Shown: positions 22,700 through 34,938 of the stretch, one piece after another
How positions within the stretch are numbered: position 1 is the first letter of the stretch
Layout: every line of letters starts with the position of its first letter
Source of the DNA: Onthophagus taurus
Lineage: Eukaryota; Arthropoda; Insecta; Coleoptera; Scarabaeidae
Length of the DNA: 64,000 bases
Direction: 5' to 3'
Assembly: GCF_036711975.1 (NCBI RefSeq)
Contig: NC_091971.1
Span: 24,001,501 to 24,065,500, forward strand
Notes under the pieces: model-generated
The model's input: only the letters and a program-made list of their open reading frames with translations
What the model was told of the DNA's origin: nothing
Databases searched by the model: none
Translations under genes and position numbers: made by a program

Positions 22700-24347
22700 A
22701 TGAACTATAGAAAACAATAATCATCATTAATTCAAATGTTCAAATTGCTGCCCGTTAGCGGCAAGGCAATATCTTAATCGGGAGACAAATGCTTCTTGAA
22801 CGTTTTGAATCATATCCGGGCCGATTAATTGAATTTCTTCTCTAATTTTTTGCTTCAGATCTTCTAGGTTATCAGGCTTATTAAAATAAACTTTAGATTT
22901 TAAATAACCCCAAAGAAAATAATCTAAAGGGCCATTCAATAAGTCCGCGTCTGTAAATCCACCGATTGGGAAATTTTTGGTTGAGGTATTCTCATACAAC
23001 TAGAGCATAATGAGGAGGCGCGCCATCTTGCTGTAGCCAAATTCTGGGATGTAGTGAATTTGGATCTTCTGCATTTGGAAAAATTGCAAGTAAACTTGGA
23101 ATTAATTCTAATTGAAGGCCGCCTACTGTTCCGTTATTGAAATACGGTCCAATAATTCTGTTCTCCACTATTCCAGTCCACACAATCACCTTTTGGGGAT
23201 ACTGTCTACTTGCCTCGGCTTTCCAATGGGGATTTTCTACTGCCCAATAACGGCAGTTTTGCTTATGGACGGTGCCATTTAAACAAAATGTTGCTTCATC
23301 GGAGAATAGAATGTTTTTAATAAATTCCGTCATTGTTTCGCAGAATTGCACGCGTCGATCAAAATCGTCATCGGAAAGCTCATGCACCAAGTGTACTTTG
23401 TAGGGATGACATTTTTTTTCTTAAAAAATCTTGATATTGTGCTTCTAGATGTATTTAAATTTGCAGCAATATTGGAGATGTTTGAATGCGGATTTTCCTC
23501 TACACTTAACAGGACATCCAATTGACGGTCTTCATTTAAGGCCAATGGACGTCCGGTCTTAGGTTTATCTCGTACATGACCAAGTTCGCGAAATTTACTC
23601 TCAATTCGACTTATTGTCGATAGTGTTATTGGAGTACGGTTTGGATGTTTTTCGTTAAACAACGCACGGACTTCGTTATACGTTCGGACTCTATTTCCAA
23701 AAACCAATCATCATAATAATCTCGATTCTTTCAGTTTCAGTAAGCATCATTATTAATTTCTTACTTATCGAACAGTCAATAAATAAAAAATAACCAATAA
23801 TAGATAAACAATAAGATCAAATAACAACGAAAAAGTAACAACGAATAGCGATGAATAGCAACAAATAACAACGAATAACAATGAATAACAACAATTAACA
23901 CAAGAAACTCCACAATACTACTCAAAATAATCTCATTAACGTACAATACACTGTTTCAAATCGAATTTTGACATTTGGAAATTTTAAATCAAAACATTTG
24001 GTTGCCATGGTTACGCACGGCTACTACTATTTTTTATATTAATGGAATGGGAAATAATGAAACTTTAAATTAATTTTTCTCGAAAATTTTCTTATGAAAC
24101 CGATATTAATATTTATTGTACATAATTCAGAAAAAAAATCTCTTTCAAATTCCGATATAAAAAATGGGGTGTTCCATTTAAAAACGTCATATCTCGTTTA
24201 AAAATGGCGGAAAAAATATAAAATATACACAAAAATTGCAAAAAATTCAAATCTTTAGACCCGTTTCAGCGATTTTTTCATAAATTGTTTATAATAATTT
24301 TATCGAATTTATCCGTTACTTTTGAAACGCACTGTATATATCACACG
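22700..24347 (-). mobile_element. Mariner family B, longest copy
   Basis: The right boundary at 24347 ends in acgcactgta, matching the family B terminus (compare 43970-43987). The minus strand carries most of a transposase gene. The left terminal repeat is not recognisable, so the 22700 end is approximate. Confidence 0.65.
22727..23750 (-). pseudogene. Mariner-like DDD transposase with about three frameshifts
   Basis: The ATG is at 23750 (MMLTETERIEIIMMIGF). In order: DUF4817 helix-turn-helix with GHVRDKPKTGRP; second HTH ISNIAANLNTSRSTISRF; catalytic Asp blocks ILFSDEATF, WLQQDGAPPHY and PLDYFLWGYLKSK; C-terminal RLRYCLAANGQQFEHLN. All three Asp are present. Frame breaks near 23700, 23385 and 22995 make it inactive as it stands. 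It would bind the element ends and cut at TA. Family B deletion copies are at 18335, 24685 and 42707. Confidence 0.8.
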
Positions 24348-24684
24348 CATAAATCTACGGACAAAAATTGTTACATCTCATGACTACTAAATTTTTTTAT
24401 TTTTAATTTATTTTACTGATTGTAGATTTTGTTTAATAAATATTTTGAAAAGTAATCTAAAGTGTACTTTAAATTTGGCGCGTTCGTTTTTTTTATTTAA
24501 AAAAACTTAGACAGGTTAATCTTAAAAGTATATTCAAAAATATTTAATTGATTAAAGATTATCATAGTTTACATTGTCTACATCTCTACATTGTTTACAT
24601 GAAAAAGTTTGTGTAAACAATACGTATATTACTTGTAGACAATGGGAGTGAAGTAAACTTTATAGTCTACGGCACATCGCTGCA
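24348..24684. other. AT-rich flank with gtagac-like motifs
   Basis: No gene. Motifs tgtctac and tgtagac at 24575-24660 echo those at 21455-21540. Confidence 0.4.
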
Positions 24685-24930
24685 ATAAACGTTTTGATGA
24701 ACCTTCCCTGAAATATTTGGTCGGTCAGACTTCGAGAAATCTCGTAGATGCCCATGCTTTTTAAATTTAGTCACAGCTACACAGTTTAAAACTCGTTTAA
24801 AAATGATAGAAAAAATTTAAATCTACTCAAAAAAATTTAAATCTTTAGGCTCGCTTCAGGGACTTTTCCATGAACCGTTTATAATGATTTTATCGCCAAT
24901 ATGTGCTACTTTACGGACATACTGTATATA
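24685..24930. mobile_element. Mariner family B, right-end fragment
   Basis: Matches 43515-43987, with an internal deletion, and ends in the family terminus ttacggacatactgta. Confidence 0.7.
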
Positions 24931-25058
24931 AAAAATACTATGGTGTTTAGAAGATAGTCAATAAGAAGTAATTGTGTAATTAAAAATTGTAATTTAATTC
25001 AACTAAAATTATTAATAAAACAATTTGGGTACGACTATCCATCATGCCCCACACATTA

Positions 25059-26354
25059 TTAACATAAATCACTAAAAAAATCCGCATTATTCCTTCTTTG
25101 AGAAGATGGTAAATTATTTTTCATATCTTTCTTTTTATTATGCTTATTATGTTTCTTATCAACTTTCTCAAAGTCTTCAAAATATTGAATGTTCCAAAAT
25201 CGTATATCATTATTATGGCTGCTTGAAGCTATTAATGATCCATTATTTGAAATATCAACATTTTCAATTGACAAATTATGTTGCCCAACGATTCCTAAAT
25301 GCCGATGTGGGAATAAATGTGCTGCTCTCAAATTTCCATCTTCACAGGCAGTTACCACAATATTTTCTGTAATTGGAACAAGATCGTTTATGGCTGTTTT
25401 TGGACCAGCAAATTCATCACTGTGCAATCCAAATTCGTTCCAATTATACAAAAACATTTTACCCTTATTAGAACCAGCTAATAATTTCGTTTCAGTTCTA
25501 AATAAACCTAAACATGTTAGTTCTTCTTCATATTCTTCAGATTGCATAAAAAATTTCCTAAAAACATTTAATTCTAAAATTAATTAATTAACATAATCTT
25601 ATATTTACCTATTTTTTAAATCGACAGTTGTGAGTGATCCATCTCCACTTGAACACAACAAATATTTTTCTTCTTCATGCGTACAAATATCACTAATATA
25701 ATCCTCATTTTTCTTTATTGTAAAAACACAATTTGTATTTTTTTCTCTTAAATCCCATAATTTAACCCGACCATCATCATCGCCAGTTGCAAATAAATTC
25801 TCATTCAAAACCGATAAAGTGTATATAGGATTATCATGAGCATCATCAAAAAATTTTATTAATTTACAAGTTTCAACATCGCTTAACATAATTGATTTAT
25901 CTTTGGATGTTGAAAATAATAATTTCCCATCGTCACTAAACTCAATATCTCGACAAGCTTTCATATGCAATTCAAGCGTGTGTAATAAACTATTTTCTTC
26001 ATTAGTGTATTTATAAATAAAAACATCCCCTGTTATACTTCCAACTCCTATTAAATCTTCTTGAGGATGAAACGAAATATCAACAATATAGTCCTCACAT
26101 TGAATGATTGGAGGATGATCTCGTTGTTTTGTATTCGCCGCTTTTATAGCTTTTATTACTTCATCTTCTTCTTCTTCTTCTACCGTTTCAATTTGTTCAT
26201 CATTATCGTCATCTTCTGGAATAACATCCATTTGAGAATCATCTTGAGTTATTTCATTATCGGAATCGCTTGAATCTGAATCAGCAGAATCGAAATCTTC
26301 ATCGCTACTTGAATCCATATTATTTGCTTCTACACCCTTTTTATTATTACCCAT
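25059..26354 (-). CDS. WDR55: WD-repeat protein, WDR55 orthologue
   Basis: Two exons, 25609-26354 and 25059-25557, with a 51-bp intron (gtaaat...tttttag), encode 414 residues; the first ATG (MGNNKKG) is used. Residues 15-70 are very acidic (Asp/Ser/Glu runs). The rest is a seven-bladed WD40 propeller; visible blades include DDGKLLFSTSKDKSIML, ENLFATGDDDGRVKLWD, NIVVTACEDGNL and GSLIASSSHNNDIRFWN. A Lys/His-rich C-terminal tail follows. WDR55 is a nucleolar protein needed for rRNA processing and cell-cycle progression; the family is about 380-420 residues, so this copy looks full length. A palindromic tgacgtca site lies at 26448-26455, about 95 bp upstream. Confidence 0.88.
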
Positions 26355-26447
26355 ATTTTTAAATACAAAACAAATTTCTTGAATGATATTAAATCGCACG
26401 TGTTTTTGACAGTTGTATAACCTCAAATTTATGAAGGTTGTGTACCG

Positions 26448-26455
26448 TGACGTCA
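26448..26455. promoter_or_regulatory. CRE-like palindrome upstream of WDR55
   Basis: Perfect tgacgtca, the CREB/ATF consensus, 94 bp before the WDR55 start codon. Binding is inferred from sequence only. Confidence 0.4.
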
Positions 26456-26986
26456 CGACAATCCTGAATAAAATTATACAGGTTTGGTTAAAAGTATAGG
26501 GACGGCGATTTATTGTCGTTAATAGGTTCGTTCCAACCGCACAAATTTGACTCGTCGTGTACGCGTACCAACGCGTATACGACTAGTACAGGACTTTTTT
26601 CTGCGCATGTTCGTCCGTGGACACGTTCGTGTACGCGTACATTTCGTCAACGCTGTTGGAACGGTTTGGAATTTCTATGTACGTTTTATATCCAACCCTG
26701 ACGATAGTTAGCGCTGCAACCACAATTTACCATTTCAAACGAAATCCATGTACTCATTTTTTTAACAATAATGAACTAAAGTGGCATTAATTAGAAATGT
26801 AAACACAGCGTTATAACCTTTACTAGAAAAATGAAATAAAAACATGCATGTTTTTACACTTTTTTGATTAATTTGTCTATGAAACTTATCATAAAACATA
26901 CATATGAAATAAAAGTTCTTAAAAATTTGTTAAACAAAACACCAGAAACATGTAAAAGAGTAGAGAATAATCCAAATCCAAATGTA

Positions 26987-27678
26987 CAGGGTCTGTCACG
27001 ATGAGCTGAGTCTTATATGTATATAGCAAACCACTGGCACTATTTTTGTGAAAATTTGCATACGGGTTTACCCGAAGTGCTCGTTTCAGCTAAAATATTT
27101 TCAGATTTCTCCAATTTGCGGTTATACCGGAAATGGACCACAACTATGTTATTTTAACAATTTTTATTGAATTTTCGAGACCCCCAAATTAGGGTTGCCA
27201 TTTATTCTTTTCGAGATAGGGAAATTCGGGGAAAATTTCTGACCAATCAATATAATTTTTTAAAAAACTTTTCAAGGGTTATGTAAACTATGGATCCTCT
27301 CTGTGCAAACCCTGAGAATATTTGGCCGGACTCGAGTGTAATTTCGAAAAATTACTTTTATTGTGAAGGGTTGCATCTGCCATAACTTTCGAAAAAACTG
27401 AAATAATCCATAAATGGTGCACTCTAGACATATGATGACTTATATCAAATTATACTAAAATTTAGTGGGGATCTCGAAAATTCAATAAAAATCGGTACAT
27501 TTCATTTAAAATAACGAAGTTGGGGTCCATTTCCGGTATAACCGGAACTTGGAGAACACTGAAAATATTCTAGCTGAAACGAGCACCTCGGATAAACGCT
27601 ATATGCAAATTTTCAGAGAAATAGTGCCAGTAATTTGCCACATAGATATAGACTCAGCTCGTCTTGACAGACACGCTT
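26987..27678. mobile_element. 0.69-kb MITE
   Basis: The left end cagggtctgtcacgatgagc pairs with the decayed inverse at 27640-27678. About 200 bp of each arm match, including the shared word ggttataccgg. That same word occurs in elements at 6244, 7530 and 19573, suggesting a related family. Confidence 0.7.
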
Positions 27679-28700
27679 GATGGTAAAGATACCCATAAGA
27701 GATACAAACAGACCGGCTGCACAATTGGAAATGAGTTATGCGCTGTTATGCGCAAGCGCTAAAGAACGTGACAAACCGTACATCGTCGAAACCAGGTACG
27801 CATTTGACTTGTCGCCACAGAGTATACAGAGGCCGGACTCCGGCTAATAAAAGTGGCACTCCTATCTATCCTTGTTTAACTAATGAAAACTTCGTATGGT
27901 ACTTTCTCTCTCACATAAACTGAATCGATGTAGATGGCGGTAGTGTAGTGGATCGATAAATACGAGCGGGAATTTGAATGCTCGTTTGAATATAAATCTC
28001 ATTACTCTTTAAAATTTTTTTTAATAACAAGTTCCAAAATATCAAAAATTTTCATCTCAAAACTTGAACAAGTTGTAAGATGAAAATAGTGATTTTTTGA
28101 ACTTGTTATTAAAAAAAACTATAAAATATTATTAAATAAAAATGCAAACTTCAGAAGAACAAATCTATGTATATTTATAGACAAATATTTACATTTAATC
28201 GTTTTCATGGGGGCGTTTTTGTACAATGGTAAAGCATTTGCTTCAAGGCTAGAGGAAAACCCATGAAAAACTCTAATATACCATAAGTCAAATAAATTTC
28301 TAGACAAATTTAGGAATACAAATTGCAGTTGCAAACAACAGATTTAAGACAGCCAGAATAAAAAAATTCTACAAAGCGACTAAAATTAAAAGTATTACAG
28401 CGAAAACGAGCAGTAGACAGAATTAATGATAAAATGTTGTTTTACTTATAAAGTAATTATTGTTTTCAAATTAAGAATTTATATAAACTTTAATATTTCT
28501 TTTTATTTGTCTCTGTTCGTATCAATTAGAACAATATTTCAGCGACCAGAATAAATTATAACATAGCGACCAAGACGAGAATTAAAACAAAGCGAAAAGG
28601 AACAATATTTCAGTGAGTAGAATAAAGTAACAGAGCGACCAAGACAAGAATTAAAACAAAACAAAAAGGAACAAAATTAAGTCTTGAATGGCATTTGTAG

Positions 28701-29675
28701 TTAATACTTCTTCAGGCAGACACATTCTGGTGTGCTTAACATATCTCTCAGTGGTTCTAATGTGGTTTTATTTTCATAATTCTTTTTAAGTCTCCGGATC
28801 TGTTTCTCTTTCTTCTTTAAAATTCGTCGCAGTGATTTTTCTTTGATTGTTGCACTAGATTGGCTCTTCTTAAATACTGACTCTGTTGTTGGATTTGTAG
28901 CGGAGGAAGGTATGGCAGCGTCTTTTGTTATATTTAACTCCTATAAATATACAAAGTGTTATTTTATACACAAATCCGGTCGTTTTTGTTGATAATTTTA
29001 CAGTGATCATGATTTTATTTACTTAAATATATTTTTTTTTGGTTTGTTGCACTTTTGTTGCATCATCAATAAACATGTATTATTATTATTATTAAATGCC
29101 CACCTACATTACAAAGTAAAAAAACCTTCTTCAGTAAAAAGTGATAATGTATTAAAAAATAACAATAACGAGCACAGAAATTAATTAATATTTATTTCTG
29201 ATCCTATCAATGTTACTGATAAAGTGAAAATAAAAGTAAAACTTACTATGACAGAATCCGTTAAATTATCTTGCTCCAGTTCAGGCTGTCTAAGCGATTC
29301 ACTCGTTATAATGTAAATTGAATTCTAAAAGTAAATGGAAGCAATTAGAAGTAAGAAATTAGAATTTACATTCATGATCACTCTTAAAGGCTTTGCATCT
29401 CTTTTTAAGGTCAAGGGGGTCTTATTCAACATAAAGCTTTCCATTGTAAAATGATTGTTGCAAATTCTCATTCGTCTAGAATATGTGTTTTCTGCTGGTA
29501 CACCAAGACACTCATTCCATGATCGCTGTCTAAAATATCAAAGTAGATTTTCACTTAGTACAAAAAATCTATCTAACTTAAATTTATAAATTTACTTATT
29601 GATATTTAATGGAAAAGAAAATAATTTAACCACTTCCTCTACCGAACGTCCGCAAATGTAGCAATTCCTATCCAT
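28701..29675 (-). CDS. THAP-domain protein, probably transposon-borne
   Basis: Four exons (29596-29675, 29370-29529, 29247-29324, 28701-28940) with canonical GT-AG junctions and consistent phases give 185 residues. The N-terminal THAP zinc finger shows its C2CH set: CYIC at residues 5-8, the invariant Trp in RSWNECLGVP, and CNNHF near residue 50, then a decayed AVPT-like end (LKRDAKP). A basic coiled-coil (RRILKKKEKQIRRLKKNYEN) lies in the last exon. THAP domains bind DNA in P-, Kolobok- and some Harbinger-type transposases and in host regulators. The location inside inverted repeats suggests an accessory DNA-binding protein of the element or captured host sequence. The frame is intact. Confidence 0.75.
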
Positions 29676-30371
29676 TACAACTAAATTCTACTATAAAACT
29701 CGGCTAGGCCTTAAAAACTAACTAATTCTAAGATAACGAACTATGGTAATAAACTAATGAAAACTAAGGTATACAAACAAATAAACTACTAAACAAATTT
29801 ATGTAATAATAAACAGGCAAAACTACACAATAATTAAACAAGACACACATAAAAGATTGATGAAGTAGATACAAATTTTTAAATGGCTGAATAAGCAAGT
29901 CACGCAAATTCTGATAGAACTGGACCAACTGGACGTAGCTTTGGGATTTACAGATTTACGACTTGAAATACATGGCGCCATCTATTGCCTTCTTTAAACT
30001 CTACGAGTTTACGACTTAAAAATTTTGAAATAAATGGTGCCATCTATTGGTTTCTTTAAATACTACTGTAACGCGACCATTGCGCCATCTACATCGATTC
30101 AGTTTATGTGAGAGAGAAAGTATCATACGAAGTTTTCATTAGTTGAACAAGGATAGATAGGAGTGCCAATTTATTAGCCGGAGTCCGGCCTCTACATACT
30201 CTATGCTTGTCGCGGACGCGTACATGAACGCGTCCGACGGTCGTTGGAACTCATGACAACTTGTCGCCAGTCCGCGGCACGTCCACGGGTCGGATGGAAC
30301 AGCACTTTTCAACTGCGCAGGTTGGTGACTGTCAATTGACAGTCAAAAGTGCGGTTGGAACGAACCTAATA

Positions 30372-30900
30372 TTCATTTTAAGAAATTATGTTCAATACAA
30401 AAATTTGTTGTGTAATTTGTATCTACATTTGAGAATACTTCAATTTTGTTTTTGTTCAATTATTTTTGAGTTACTGCCCGCGTAATATTTTTAAATGGGA
30501 ATCTGTTAATGTTATTGTACCATTCGATAGAGTGTTTTTTTCTCTTTACCACCGTATTTTTGTTTTTTTTTAAATTGATTTTAATAACATTTTTACAAGA
30601 AAAAACCGGTTCAAGTATTTACGAATAATAGATAAGTAATTATTTGGGAGCACAAACAACCAGCGATGCCGACGGAACACTATAAAGTGCTAGGATGAAT
30701 GGCATATTGTAGAGGAAATCAACCAAGAATATGAATCAAATCTATAAGGGCCGATTTACACCAGACGAGCTCATTCTATATCCACTCTATCATATTCTGT
30801 TAGTGTAAACAGATGTATAGCATTCTTTCGTTGTTCTGTCTGTGTTCTCAAAGATTCTAGGGAATATTCACCGGCGAGACGATAGCAACAAACCGCTCAG
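30372..30900. other. Flank between two inverted-repeat elements
   Basis: AT-rich sequence with a t-run near 30560; no gene recognised. Confidence 0.4.
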
Positions 30901-33139
30901 CAACAAACTTTTTCCTTTATATTTCCACCTACTTCTAGGGCCCATATCTTCGTTATCTAGAAAGATAGCGAAAAACTAAGCACACGGTTGGAAAGCTTGG
31001 TCTTTTCTCTATCGTAAACCGATTTTCGTCCGCCGATATGTTGATAATAAGAGCAAGAAAAAATAAAAAAACGTCCCGCTGCATTCAAATTACCTCAAAA
31101 TTATCAAATTTCACGACCTTGTGCAGCCGTTGCCAGATGGAAATGCAACAAATGGTTTACATATTCGGAAAGAGCTGACCTTGGACTATCTTATTCCGAG
31201 TTTTCGTCCGTCAATATCTGTCGACGTCTGTAAAAAAAACGCTCCTGAAAAAGAGTCTACAGTTGGCAACAATCTTTACTTTTGTATTTCCATCTATCTA
31301 CTTTTCGGACGGATATCTTTGTTATTTATAAAGCTAGCGAAAAACTAAGTACACGGTTGGAAGGCTTGGTCTTTTCTCTATCTTAAACCGAGTTTTTGTC
31401 CGCCGATATGTTGATAATAAGAGTAAGAAAAAATAAGAAACGTCCCGCTGCATTCAAATTACCTCAAAATTATCAAACTTCACGACCTTGTGCAGCCGTT
31501 GCCAGATGGAAATTCAACGAATGGTTTACATATTCGGAAAGAGCTGACCTTGGACTATCTTATTCCGAGGTTTCGTCCGTCAATATCTGTCGGCGTCTGT
31601 AAAAAAAAACGCTCCTGAAAAAGTTTCTACAGTTGGCAACAAACTTTTTCTTTTGTATTTCCATCTATGTACTTTTCGGACGGATATCTTTGTTATTTAT
31701 AACGCTAGCGGAAAACTAAGCATACGGCTGGAAAGCTTGGTCGTTTTTCTATCTTAAACCTTCGTCCGCCGATATGTTGATAATGAAAGCAAGAAAAAAT
31801 AAGAAACGTCGCGCTGTCACGAATTTTTGCCGCGGTTAAACCACGCTTGGGTCAATAACTCTCTTATATGACGGGGAGGAAACTCTAGAACTATATTCAT
31901 CCTATGGGAAATTTTCTGCTCTTTTCATCTGTATATAACACATCTCAATCACACGTTTGCACAATCGTTTTTCAGCCCAGCAACAAACTTTTCCCTTGTA
32001 TTTCCGTCTACTTTTCGGGCCAATATTTTCGTTATCTAGAAAGATAGCGAAAAACTAAGGTTGGAAAGCTTGGTCTTTTCTATATCTTAAACAATGTTTT
32101 CGTCCGCCGATATATTAATAATAAGAGCAGAAAAAAATAAAAAACGACACACTACATTTAAATCACCTCAAAATTGCCCCACTTTAAGGCTTTGTGCAGC
32201 CGTTATCAGAAGGAAATTCAACAAATGGTTTACTATTACATATTCGAAAAGAGCTAACCTTGGCCTGTCTTATTTCGAGTTTTCGTCCGGCAATATCTGC
32301 CGGCGTCTGTAAAAGAAACACACCTGAAAGACGACCTACAGGTAGCAGAACGCAATCACTTCTTATCCTAACTTTCTTATTTGATGAAGGAAAAATTGGG
32401 ACAAAGTTTTACCTGAGGGCGAATCCTAACTTCATTTCATATTGGCAGATAATTTTTCATTCACTCTTAATTTATTTAAAACCGTTTAAAAACAAATACA
32501 TAAGTGCGAAGGCTAAGATGGCTACATAAGATGAATATAGTTCTAGAGTTTTTTCCCCTTCATATAAGAGAGTTATTGACCCAAGCGTGGTTTAACCACG
32601 GTAAAAATTCGTGGTTTAGGTAGTTCATAGTCAAAAAAGGGATTGTGCAAACGTGTGATCACGGTGTGTCACACATCGTTGGAAAGAGCAGGAAATTTCC
32701 CATAAGCTGAATATAGTTGTAGAGTTTTCTCCCTGTCAAATAGGAAAGTTATTAGTGCAAGAAATATTTGCGTGTTTTTGTCGGTAGGGGCTTTTTCAGG
32801 TGCGTTTTTCTTACAGACGCTGATAGATATTGGCGGACGAAAACTCGGAATAAGATAGTCCGAGGTCAGCTCTTTCCGAATATGTAAACCATTTATTGAA
32901 TTTCCATCTGGTAACGGCTGCACAAGGCCGTTTGGTAATTCTGAGGTAAATTGAATGCAGCGCGACGTTTCTTATTTTTTCTTGCTCTTATTATCAACAT
33001 ATCGGCGGACGAAAGCTCGGTTTAAGATAGAGAAAAGACCAAGCTTTCCAACCGTGTACTTAGTTTTTCGCTAGCGTTATAAATAACAAAGATATCCGTC
33101 CGAAAAGTAGATGGAAATATAAAGGAAAAAGTTTGTTAC
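30901..33139. mobile_element. Foldback-type element with tandemly repeated arms
   Basis: The left end caacaaactttttcctttat and the right end are inverse copies. The left arm holds tandem copies of an about 370-bp unit, starting near 30962, 31335 and 31705, with a more diverged fourth near 32040; landmark cggttggaaagcttggtctt, later tgtgcagccgtt. The right arm (32770-33130) holds one inverted unit. An inner inverted pair (cgcttgggtcaataactctc at 31847, inverse ending near 32615) sits between. Short frames in the units repeat in each copy but match no family. Confidence 0.75.
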
Positions 33140-33179
33140 AGAAGCATAACCACGCATACAGAAGGATGACTCTGTAAGT

Positions 33180-33625
33180 ACGACACCAGCCGGTTTTATC
33201 TGCCTTCCTTATGTTTCAGGTGTGACGGAGCAGGTTGCGAGGCGTCTGAAGAAGAATGATATCGTGGTACGATACGGTACGGTCAGCAAAATACAAAACT
33301 CTCTACCGATAGCCAAAGACAAACCAACCCCATTAAAGGGAGCGGGACTCTACCAGCTATCGTACAGTTGCGGGAAATAACACGTTGGCCAAACTGGACG
33401 TAACATCGAGTGCCGCGTCAAGGAACACAAGAGGGACGTTCGATTGAGGAAGATCCAACAATCTGTAGTTGTTGACATAGCATAGAGTTCGAGAAAACCA
33501 AAGTGCTGGCAAGAAATGGGAATAACATGAATATAGAAGATGGTTGGGAACTTAGCCGCACATGGAAGATGCTAGTGAACTGAACGAAGCCTTCTCCACC
33601 CGGATTTGACAAAAATAACTTAGTT
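33180..33625 (+). pseudogene. Penelope-like element, 3' end with GIY-YIG nuclease domain
   Basis: + encodes ICLPYVSGVTEQVARRLKKN, then IAKDKPTPLKGAGLYQLSYSCG, a stop, then HVGQTGRNIECRVKEHKRDVR. The PY-x-G and RRLKK motifs end the Penelope reverse transcriptase, and GLYQL...VGQTGR...EHKRD is its GIY-YIG endonuclease. Stops break the frame, and the reverse transcriptase core is missing. Confidence 0.75.
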
Positions 33626-33759
33626 GACAATTATTGTCTGTTTCATGTAATTATTATCAAATTTACACCGAATTCGTCACTTCGAACTTGTTTCTGAAGA
33701 AGGTTGCAACATGGCATTCGAAACGTCATACATTTTTTCAAAAAACGCACGGCTTAACC

Positions 33760-33880
33760 CGAAAGTTTCTAGTTCTAGTGTTAGTTCTAGTGATAGTGTT
33801 AGTTTTAGTTTAATTAACACCGGCCGTGAAAGCCTTCGTACTTATAACACTTAACTAATATTTTTGAATGCACTACAAGT
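33760..33880. repeat. ctagttctagtg short tandem tract
   Basis: Variants of tagttctagtg repeat at 33768-33815. A similar tract is at about 49548-49615. Non-coding. Confidence 0.5.
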
Positions 33881-33885
33881 ATATT

Positions 33886-34224
33886 TCACATCATCAAAAT
33901 CGATAAAATCGGGTGGTTTTTAAATAAACCCGAAAAAATAGGGGTAGTTCGCCCCCTTTTAACCCTCTGATATATGTGTGATACACCAAAAGAAAGCTCT
34001 TTTAAAATGAATATCATCTACAATTCACGAAATTTTGATAGCACTTTTCGTTTTCAAAATATAAGTGAAAACGTACTTTTTCTCCAAACTTTCAACTCCT
34101 ATAACTCGCCCCACGGGCTTTTACCGTACCTATAAAAAAATGTACGAACCTTATTTTGGCCCATTCTATGACTGTACCAAATTTGATCGAAATCGGTGAC
34201 ACAGTCGTGACACTTCCCTTGTGA
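33886..34224 (+). repeat. Dispersed repeat family R1, copy 2
   Basis: Same family and orientation as 235-575. The family boundary at acttccctt is directly followed by a mariner fragment. Confidence 0.7.
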
Positions 34225-34249
34225 GAGGGTATGGTGCATTGAAAGATGT

Positions 34250-34505
34250 TCGAGAAGAACAGTATGATCAACAAAGAACTCTATATTGCTCAGATGTACC
34301 CGATCCACAAGGTCCAAATCATATTGCTTCATGACAACGCCAGGCCCCATGTTGCAAAAATCAACGGATTACCATCTTTTCCGCTCCCAGTCAAACCAAA
34401 TGAGAGGCGTTACCTTCGACAACAAAGAGCACCTCAAAAGCTGGCTTAACAACTTCTTCGATACCAGGCTGGACGATTTCTGGCAAAACAGGTCGGTTTT
34501 ATAAA
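34250..34505 (+). pseudogene. Mariner transposase C-terminal fragment
   Basis: Two overlapping frames encode LLHDNARPHVAKI (second catalytic Asp of classic mariners) and DYHLFRSQSNQMRGVTFDNK (third Asp region), joined by a deletion that removes the intervening PYSPDLAPS-like segment. Continues to a FFDTRLDDFW end. This is a different lineage from family B. Confidence 0.75.
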
Positions 34506-34938
34506 CAAGCAAAGGAACTTAGGCCCCAACCCAATATTTAGTTATAAAATACAATTCGCAGATCAGAAAATAATACAAGGTAGTTAAAGAAAGAGTTCAC
34601 AAAAAGAAGCCAAATCATGGGAATTTCTGCATTGATTGAAAACACATAAGCTGCCCCCTTAATTTCGTTTATTAATAATAAATAAAAGGATTATAAAATA
34701 AAATATAGTACATGACATAATTAACTTTACAAAATTAAGTAACAACACTTTCTTAAGAAAGTTTAAAAAGTAGTATGAAGAAATTTAAAAACCCCCTAAT
34801 TACTATTGTATAATTTGAATCACGATATTTTTAGGATTAAAACAACAAATTTGAATAAAAAGAATTTTTAATGACAATTATGTAGCATAAATAAAGACTA
34901 AAAACACATTCTAATAATTACACATACTTAAGCCATAA
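34506..34938. other. 3' flank of POLD3
   Basis: AT-rich; likely holds the POLD3 3' UTR (minus strand). No other gene seen. Confidence 0.4.

Larger units (their letters stand above)
26524..30366. mobile_element. 3.8-kb TIR element carrying a THAP gene
   Basis: The ends are ggttcgttccaaccgcac on the left and its exact inverse on the right, each flanked by taata, a possible 5-bp target duplication. Secondary inverted blocks pair 27820-27945 with 30080-30205 (gaggccggactccggctaat, ctatctatccttgtt). The element contains a THAP-domain gene on the minus strand and an internal MITE at 26987-27678. No DDE transposase was found, so it may be a derivative or use a transposase in trans. The superfamily is not assigned. 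Confidence 0.65.

Noticed and set aside
31121-32923. Repeated 60-110-codon frames with MQPLPDGN-like starts
   Set aside because: They recur because the 370-bp unit is tandemly repeated and inverted; frames end at different places in each copy.
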